Shown here piece by piece: positions 57,080 through 64,000 of a DNA stretch of 64,000 bases; within the stretch, counting starts at the first letter, position 1, and every line of letters begins with the position of its first letter. A program made the translations under genes and the position numbers. The stretch comes from Colocasia esculenta (Eukaryota; Streptophyta; Magnoliopsida; Alismatales; Araceae), in the NCBI GenBank assembly GCA_014218235.1, contig CM024758.1, positions 74,038,206 to 74,102,205 of the forward strand, written 5' to 3'. The notes beneath the pieces were generated by a model that had not been told where the DNA came from, searched no databases, and was given only the letters and a program-made list of their open reading frames with translations.

Positions 57080-59699
57080 TGTAAGGCCCTCAATTCTGTG
57101 CACATTATGCCTGTTTTGATGTTTAAGTGTTCTGCCCGAAATCCCCTCTTAACGTCAACATCCATTGACGTTAAGGGGTAGTTGACAACAACACTTGTGT
57201 CGTTTACCTTGTGGCCAGAGGATCTAGACGTCAACATCGATTGACGCCTATTTCTGGTTGACGGCAGCTATGTGGCCGTTTACTTCTCTGGCTACGTTTG
57301 GCATTCCAGATCTGTAACTGACCGATTTTCTCTGGAGTTTGATTAGGAAACCTACCCCAACGGTCAGGACTCTTAAGACCTAGGATTCCCCCGACTCTAA
57401 TGCCTATTAACCTAGACATCTCGGTTAGGAAAGGGCTTGGTTCATAAGAGAGGCTTTCTAGGTTTCAGGAAGAGAAAGAGGGGTTGAGAGGCTTGATCTG
57501 GTGATCTGAAGGCTTCTCTGGCAATCTCTACGTTTAGAAGACTCTTCTAAAGGTGGAGCAGCTCTCCTAACTCTGGGAAATCATCTGCATGCATGGGAGT
57601 TGAATCAAGGCAAAGGACATCACCTCTTTGGCTTGGCCAAGGAGGGCTTCTTCGCCAAAATTCGATCTTCAGAGGTTTTTAGTGATGCAAGTAACTTAGG
57701 GGTTTCGTCGCTAGACCTATCACCTGGAGTTTAGGTATTTTTTCAGATTTTCAGTTCGTGTCCCGGACCCCCAAATTCTGTGTTTTTCTATCTTTCGGTC
57801 TGTACTTTTTGCAGATAGGAGGTTGACAACAACTTTATTGTCGCCAAGTTCCTGAGTTAACGTCAATTGATTGTGTCATTAACCCACCCTGACGGCAAGC
57901 CCCTTGCCGTCAAGTTCATCTGGTTTTTATAGAACTATGAATTTAATTTGTGTGATGTGATTTTCGGGGATTTCTGGATGTTTGTATATGTTATGAAATT
58001 TCTAGTTGGTCAAGTATGTTATTAGGTCAAACCCATGAATTCTTGTTAATTTTCTGATAAAAATTGCAAATTATGGAATTTATGTTATGGAAAAATATGC
58101 ATGTCTTGACAGAGTTAAATTCAGGATAAATAGATTTGATGCATGATATTGTTACATGAAATTTTCATGAGTTTACAGTTATTGTATACATGTTTTAAGA
58201 CTACTACATTCAACTGTTCACTATTATTCATGTCTAATTGAAATATCTTGTTAAATTGCATGAGACATTTGTTAAATGTTAAAAAATAGATGTACTATCA
58301 TGAAAATTCAGAAACATTAACCATAGGATATGTTCCATGTGTAGAGTTTATGGTTAGAATTTGGGACTATTCTAATATCTATAAGTACTATTTTCAATTG
58401 TAAATGGATTAAAAGCCATATTAGCATGATTATTTAAGAATGGTATTTTCAATGATTAGTATCATGTTAGGTATTGTTATGCATGTTTCAATATTGTAAG
58501 ACAATCATGATAGATTCTGTAAAATGAAATATATGTTTGAATGGTATGCATGTGAATGGACTAATGAGTGCTCGTAAAATGATGTAAATCATGTGAGTAA
58601 TTGAGATAATGTGATAAACAGAATGTGTGCCAAAATTGACACTGCTACCATAGAAGGCTGTGGAGCCGTACTATAGAAAAGTCTCTATGGGAAGGCTCAA
58701 TGTGTATGTGATATCTGTGGGCATCAAGATGAAATCCTGGAGGTGGACAAGTACCAATGGTTAGGGTGGAGAGAGCTTCTCCCAATTCTGCGCAGTTACC
58801 AAGATTCATCACTATAATGCCTAGGTGATGGGTATGTGTTATGTGATATGTACCTTCTATATGATGGTTCGGATATGTGTCACGACAAAAGAAATATAAT
58901 GTGTAAAAATGTGAGATGTGTGTGAGTTGCAAAGTGTTTTGTGAAAGTGATGTGCTATATGTTACAATGTGAAATGATGTGAAACCATGTGATTATGTTT
59001 TATTATGTTAAACAGCAAGAAAATGTGTGATTATGTGATATAAAAGTATGTGAAAAGTGATAGATATCATGCTAGTTTGTTGGTAACCATGTGTTTAATT
59101 CCATGATCAAGTTAACTGGAGAAAATTATGAATGAGTTGTATTTGATATCATGATTTAAGCTAAGACCATGTGTATATAGCATGTTATAGATTATTCAAT
59201 TGTACTTGTATGTTATGACATGAACCATGTAGTAAGATTGCTCTTGTTGTTAAAAGAATAGCATGAATGATATGTGTAAAGATGTGCCAATGGGTTACTT
59301 GCTGAGTCTTTTATGAAGACTCATACTTTCTTTAACATATAGGTGAGACAGGTTGTCCCCGTGCATGAGGAGGACATTGTGAGGAGTGACTCCGAGCGAG
59401 AGGAGTAGCAGAGCTTGTGGAGGATTATTACATAGCTTGTACTTTCTTTTACTAGTATGTGGACAAGATGTTATAGACTTGTATAATTATGGACTTTGTT
59501 TATTTTCGTTGCTACTATATAGACTGTGGAATGTGTGAATGATGATGGAACAAGAATCTATTTCAATTCCGTTGTATTTCCTTTTGTTATTTATTTACAT
59601 CTCTATTTACTGTGTTGTGTTGGGTACATGTCCCACTGTGACAGCGCACTTTATCGATGGGATTAGTATAATCGTACAAGTATAAATAGGGTCGTTACA
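57080..59699 (+). mobile_element. 5' LTR of element A (Tekay-like chromovirus)
   Basis: 2,620 bp, TGTAAGG...GTCGTTACA, flanked at the left by GGAAG. Contains inverted pairs: CTTAACGTCAA/TTGACGTTAAG (57,150-57,177), GCGTCAA-type at 57,229-57,250 and GACGGCAAG/CTTGCCGTC near 57,890-57,912. AT-rich between 57,920 and 59,280. The hairpin is at 59,303-59,323. Confidence 0.88.
59303..59323 (+). promoter_or_regulatory. Conserved LTR hairpin, long-stem form
   Basis: TGAGTCTT-TTATG-AAGACTCA, an 8-bp perfect stem; followed by TACTTTCTTTAACATATAG|G; 376 nt from LTR end. Confidence 0.6.
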
Positions 59700-59704
59700 G
59701 AGAT

Positions 59705-59716
59705 TGGTATCAGAGC
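59705..59716 (+). other. Primer binding site of element A
   Basis: TGGTATCAGAGC, five bases after the LTR end. Confidence 0.9.
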
Positions 59717-59883
59717 GACAAGTTGAGATTGTACATAAATAAGCCATCATCTACACAATATTTCAAAGTCATTATAGAATTAGTCCATACATGTGGAAAA
59801 TATTTATAATAAATTAAAGATAGTAAGAAAATGGTTAGGACTAAGTAACTTAGATTCTAACTGAGTTAATTGTTTTATAGGCA

Positions 59884-61080
59884 ATGGCGAGCCGTGGTAG
59901 GCGTAGTACCAGGCTCAGGAGGATGAGCAGAGGCGTGAGGAGAGGGGTGAGCTACAAGCCCCAGCACCCCAGGGTCCCACGGTACTCTCTCCACCACCAC
60001 CCGTGGACTATGGCGTGTTCATGCAAGGCTTGGTTCAGGCAATGCAAACTCAGGCTCAGACGCAGGCCGCACTACAGGCTCAGGTCCCATCTCCAGTTCC
60101 CTAGGAGCATGTCCATGGTTGTCCATCCATCATGGAGAGGTTTAAGAGGATGACTCCGCCTCCTTTTAAGGGGGAGAGTCAGCCCCTTCTGGCAGAGAGC
60201 TAGATGAGAGAGGTGGAGAAGATCTTTCGGGCTATTAGGTGTGCGAAAGAGGATAAAGTTAGCTTGGCTACTTACATGCTACAGGTACTTAGAGTCTATG
60301 TACTTATAAGTTTAAGATTTTAGTTTGGATGGTGCTTATGGGTTGTATTTTTGCAAGAGAGAGCTGATGTTTGGTGGGCCTCTATGCTATGTATGAGGTA
60401 CGAGGATGGTCCTATAGAGGTGACTTGGGCCGAGTTCACTAGACTCTTTCGGGCCAAGTTCATCCCCGAGCACATTCAGGACAAGATGGAGTAGGAGTTC
60501 CTATCTCTCACACAGGGCTCCATGACTGTCCTAGAGTACGAGGCCAGGTTTGCCGAGCTTTCCAAGTATGCTCCCCATATTGTTGCAGACAAGCGCAGGA
60601 AGGCCAAGAGGTTTGTGATGGGGCTCAAACCATCACTCAGGTCAAGACTGGTTGCTTTTGACCATCGGACTTTGGATGAGGCTCTCAGCACAGCATGCAG
60701 GCGAGAGAGCAAGATGGATCAATACTTAGAGGAGAAGAGGGCAGCCCAAAAGAGGTCAGCGCCACCTTTCCAGAGGCAGGACAAGAAGAAGGCAGCGGTG
60801 TACCAGTCGCCAATGTGTTCTGTAGCAGCTCCTAGTCAGCAGGCACGTTGTACCCCAGACACCTAGTTTCAGGCCTAGCGACAAGAAGGCATGTCCTCAT
60901 TGTGGAAGGACACATGGCGGATCCGAGTGTTGGAAGCTTGCAGGGAAGTGCCTGAAATGTGGCAGCACCGAGCACCAGATCAAAGACTGCCCCAGACTTC
61001 AGCAATTTGCTCAGAGAGGAGCGCCAGCCCTAATAGCGGTAGCAGTAGCGGCACCAGTGATAGGAAAACTAGTAAGGCCT
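59884..61080 (+). pseudogene. Element A gag: capsid and two zinc knuckles
   Basis: ATG at 59,884 after the leader. In shifting frames: QTQAALQAQVPSPVP, FKRMTPPPFKGESQPLLAES, MREVEKIFRAIRCAKEDKVS, LATYMLQ, a 73-bp GT...AG insert (60,285-60,357), ADVWWASM, TWAEFTRLFRAKFIPEHIQD, FLSLTQGSMTVLEYEARFAE and VMGLKPSLRSRLVAFDHRTL (capsid), then knuckles CPHCGRTHGGSEC and CLKCGSTEHQIKDC (about 60,893-60,995). Order and double knuckle match Tekay-type chromoviruses. TAG at 60,102 and 60,492 at expected Gln codons and at 60,201 for expected Trp. Confidence 0.85.
60285..60357 (+). other. Intron-like insert in gag
   Basis: 73 bp, GTACTT...TTTTTGCAAG, T-rich, sitting between YMLQ and the E-A-D-x-WW motif of the capsid domain. 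Canonical GT-AG removal restores the motif except for one missing base nearby. See findings. Confidence 0.45.
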
Positions 61081-64000
61081 GGGGCCCAATCCCGAGTGTA
61101 TGCACTAGCTCGTGAGGATGCAGAGTAGGCCGAGAACGTCACGGAAGGTACGGTTTTAGTCATGGGTGTGCAGGCTCGAGTGTTGTTTGATACGGGTGCT
61201 ACACACTCATTTATTTCCGAGAAGTTTGCTAAGTAGTTAGCGGTAGAGTCGAGAGTTGAGGTAGAGGAGTTAGAGGTTCCCTTGTCTGTGAACATATACC
61301 AGTAGGTACGGTAGCGACCAGGAAGTGCATTCCATCCTTACCTGTGTGCATTGAGAGCGAGGCTTGTCAGGTGCTTCTACTTGCTCAAAATGAAGGACTA
61401 TGATGCTATACTTGGTCTGGATTGGCTTGAGGAGCACTATGCCTTGGTTGATTGCAGGGGAAGAAGATTACTTTCGTATTCCTGAGAGGATGAGTTCTCA
61501 CATCCGTTGCCAAGGAATCTAGCGGGAATGTTTGTGATCTCTGCCGTGAAGGCTATGAAGATGGTGAACAAGGTTGTGACGCTTTTCTCACCAGTGTGGT
61601 CATAGTTCCTAAGGCTGATCAGTCACCTACTCTTGAGGAGATCGAGGTTGTGCAGGAGTTCCATGACATGTTCCATGATGATTTGTCTGAATTGCCACCA
61701 TCAAGGGAGATATAGTTCACTATAGAGTTGCTTCCAGGCACCTCACCTATCTCTAAGGCTCCCTACCGGATGGCACCTACGGAGTTAGCCGAGCTGAGGA
61801 AGCAGTTGTAGGATTTGCTCGATAAGGGGTTCATTCGCCCTAGTGTGTCACCATGGGGCACTCCTGTACTATTTGTGAAGAAGAAAGATGCTTCCCTCAG
61901 GCTGTGCATCGACTACAGGAAGCTCATACATGTGACAGTGAGGAACAGGAACCCCTTGCCGCGCATAGATGATTTATTTGATCAGCTGCAGAATGCATCC
62001 GTGTTTTCCAAGATAGATCTGCGATCCGGCTACCATCAGTTGAGGATCAAGGGAGAGGATGTGTCCAAGACTGCATTTAGGACCCGCTATGAACATTATG
62101 AGTTCCTTGTGCTTCCATTTGGTTTGACTAACGCCCATGCAGCATTCATGGATCTATGAATAGTTGTTTAGGCCATATTTGGATAGTTTTGTTGTGGTGT
62201 TCATAGACGATGTGTTAGGTTATACCCCTGATGAGGCTACACACCGTGAGCATTTGAGTGTTGTTCTGGAGTTCTCCGAGAGCACAAGTTGTATGCCAAT
62301 TTAGCAAGTACGACTTCTGGACGCGCGAGGTTCACTTCCTTGGGCATGTTATCTCAGGCGCTCGAGTTGCTGTTGATCCGCGAAGGTTCAGGCGGTGTTA
62401 GACTGGGAGACTTCGAGGACACCATCTGAGATCAAGAGTTTTCTTGGGTTAGCAGGCTATTACAGGCGATTCATTGAAGGCTTTGCCTCTATCGCTGCAC
62501 CTCTGACTAAGCTAACCAGGAAAGGGGTTAAGTATGTGTGGTCTGATGATTGTGAGAGCAGTTTCTAGATGTTGAAGACAAGGCTGACATCGGCACCCAT
62601 GTTGATCTTGCCAAGTGGTGCCGAGGGTTTTGCTATCTATTCTGATGCTTCCCAGATAGGCCTTGGTTGTGTGTTGATGCAGCGTGGTAAGGTAGTTGCC
62701 TATGCTTCTTGCCAATTAAAGGAGCATGAGCGTAACTATTCGACCCATGATTTCGAGTTAGCGGCTGTGGTCCATGCATTGAAGATCTGGAGACACTATC
62801 TTTATGGTGTCAAGTTCAAGGTGTTTACTGACCACATGAGTTGAGGTACCTTTTCTATCAAGGAGTTGAACCTACGGCAGAGAAGGTGGATGGAGTTCCT
62901 TAAAGACTACGACTTCGAGCTTTAGTATCATCCAGGGAAGGGAATGTCGTGGAAGATGCACTCAGTAGGAAGAGGTCCTTACTTCAGCAGGATTGAATAA
63001 GCTAGAGGATGTGGCATGTGCTATGACCGAGCTAGAGCCACAATTGTGTCAGGATTTTGTGGCACAATTGTCTATCCTATCTAGTGTATTGGATGAGGTG
63101 ATTGAGAAGCAGAGAGCTGATCCTAGACTTCAAGAGATGGTGGGCAAGACAGGCATTGCTCGGGATGAGGAAGTGTCATCATATTTCAGCACCGAGTATG
63201 TGTACCAGATGTCGTGGATGTTCATGATCAAGTACTTGCAGAAGCTCACAGGTCGCAGTTCTCCATTCATCTAGGCAACACCAAGATGTACCAGGACTCG
63301 AAGAGATCCTTCTGGTGGTCAGGCATGAAGAAGGAGTGGTAGAATTTGTATCCAAGTGTTTGGTGTGTAAGCAGGTTAAGGCCAAGCGTTAGCGACCATC
63401 GGGCCTTATGCAGAAGATGGAGATACCTGTATGGAGGCGGGAAGCAATCACCATGGATTTTGTGACGGGTTTGCCCAGATCAGCTAAGGGCAATGACTCG
63501 ATTTGGGTGGTTGTAGACCATTTCTCCAAGACTGCTCACTTTTTGCCCATGAAGAAGAAACAGTCTGTGGAGAGCTTGGCGAGGCTGTATGTTGGCAGCA
63601 TTGTGAGACTGCATGGTGTGCTGATGTCTATTATCTCTGACAGAGACCCACGGTTTCATCAAGGCTGTGGCAGGGTCTTTAGAAGGCTTTGGGTTCTCAG
63701 TTGAAGCTTAGTTCGACATTTCACTCTCAGACAGATGGCCAGTCCGAGAGGACAATTTAGACGCTCGAGGACATGTTGAGAGCATGTGTGCTTGATTGGA
63801 GGGGCGACTGGGAACGTCACCTACCTCTTGTGGAGTTCGCTTACAATAATAGTTTTCATGCAAGCATAGGCATGGCTCCATTCGAGGCTTTGTACGGTCG
63901 GCGCTGTAGATCTCCTTTGTGCTGGGAGGAGACAGGTGATAGCAGTTGGTTGGTCCCGAGTTGATGCAAGAAACTTCGGATAAGATTCAGCTCATCAGGC
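61081..64000 (+). pseudogene. Element A pol: protease, RT, RNase H, integrase (runs off window)
   Basis: Protease FDTGATHSFISEKFA (61,187). RT: IRPSVSPWGTPVLFVKKKDA (61,833), LRLCIDYRKL, FSKIDLRSGYHQ (62,007), LPFGLTNAHAAF (62,115), catalytic FIDD near 62,203. RNase H: YSDAS (62,638), HDFELAAV, KVFTDHMS (62,818-62,841). Integrase: HHCC finger about 63,255-63,375, MDFVTGLPRSAKGNDSIWVV (63,453), SDRDPRF (63,637), SERT with the catalytic Glu (63,745) and LVEFAYNNSFHASIGMAPFE (63,828). Nine TAG stops at expected Gln positions plus several frameshifts. The chromodomain would be beyond 64,000. Best-preserved pol here, but dead. Confidence 0.9.

Noticed and set aside
8986..59716. Initiator tRNA-Met genes at the TGGTATCAGAGC sites
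   Set aside because: Only 11-16 bases match the 3' end of the tRNA and each lies next to an LTR end; they are primer sites.
59884..64000. TAG read-through or recoding (amber = Gln)
   Set aside because: TAG is at Gln positions, but frameshifts and a TAG at a Trp codon are also present; methylation-driven decay explains it better.

Overview
The window is a stretch of flowering-plant nuclear repeat DNA. I find no host gene, tRNA or rRNA gene. Nearly every base belongs to LTR retrotransposons nested inside one another, plus one broken L1-type LINE. The plant assignment rests on the families seen: Ty3/gypsy chromoviruses of Tekay/Del type (integrase followed by a chromodomain remnant, 3' tails reading TTCGAGGAtGAAATTTC, primer sites matching initiator tRNA-Met), Sirevirus-like Ty1/copia elements (gag with UBN2-type core, several polypurine tracts), a Tat/Ogre-like gag and a plant L1 LINE. 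Two runs of exactly 100 N (15,919-16,018 and 42,446-42,545) look like unknown-size gap placeholders, so the window is really three contigs.

Contig 1 (1-15,918): a B-type gypsy LTR (+), a scrap of gypsy pol (-), then an L1 LINE (+) split by a complete non-autonomous element (3,397-12,582, minus strand, 5-bp target duplication TGGTA). That element has two 3.6-kb LTRs around only 2.0 kb of non-coding DNA. After the LINE come a chromovirus gag fragment (-) and the 5' LTR, primer site and leader of another element (+).

Contig 2 (16,019-42,445): an A-type LTR end (-), a B-type LTR piece (+), the integrase/chromodomain part of element C (+) and its 3' LTR, which is cut by Sirevirus 1 (- strand: 3' LTR 20,398-22,614 and an env-like/plant-transposon-like ORF region to 26,628). 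Sirevirus 2 (-; LTRs 26,930-28,664 and 41,890-42,445) is inserted in that. It keeps gag and a protease scrap but has lost integrase and RT. Inside it sits a third complete element (29,781-37,760, -) with 3.4-3.5-kb LTRs and a 1.05-kb interior coding only a 119-residue basic zinc-knuckle protein.

Contig 3 (42,546-64,000): Tat/Ogre-like gag, leader and LTR (-); a second zinc-knuckle-only element (+, 47,314-50,771); LTR D (+); C LTR and C pol (-); a B LTR piece (-); and element A (+; 5' LTR, primer site, gag, protease, RT, RNase H, integrase running off the end). The C-B-A arrangement repeats that of contig 2 in inverted orientation, with identical junctions and shared stop codons.

All autonomous coding regions are decayed, mostly by TAG at expected Gln codons. 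The strongest candidates for something undescribed are: (i) a short hairpin preceded by CTGRG and followed by a pyrimidine tract and AG, placed about 350-376 nt from the 3' end of otherwise different gypsy LTRs; (ii) two elements reduced to a nucleocapsid-like zinc-knuckle ORF; (iii) a sequence module shared by a copia LTR and a gypsy LTR; and (iv) family-specific arrays of short CG-containing palindromes in the LTRs.
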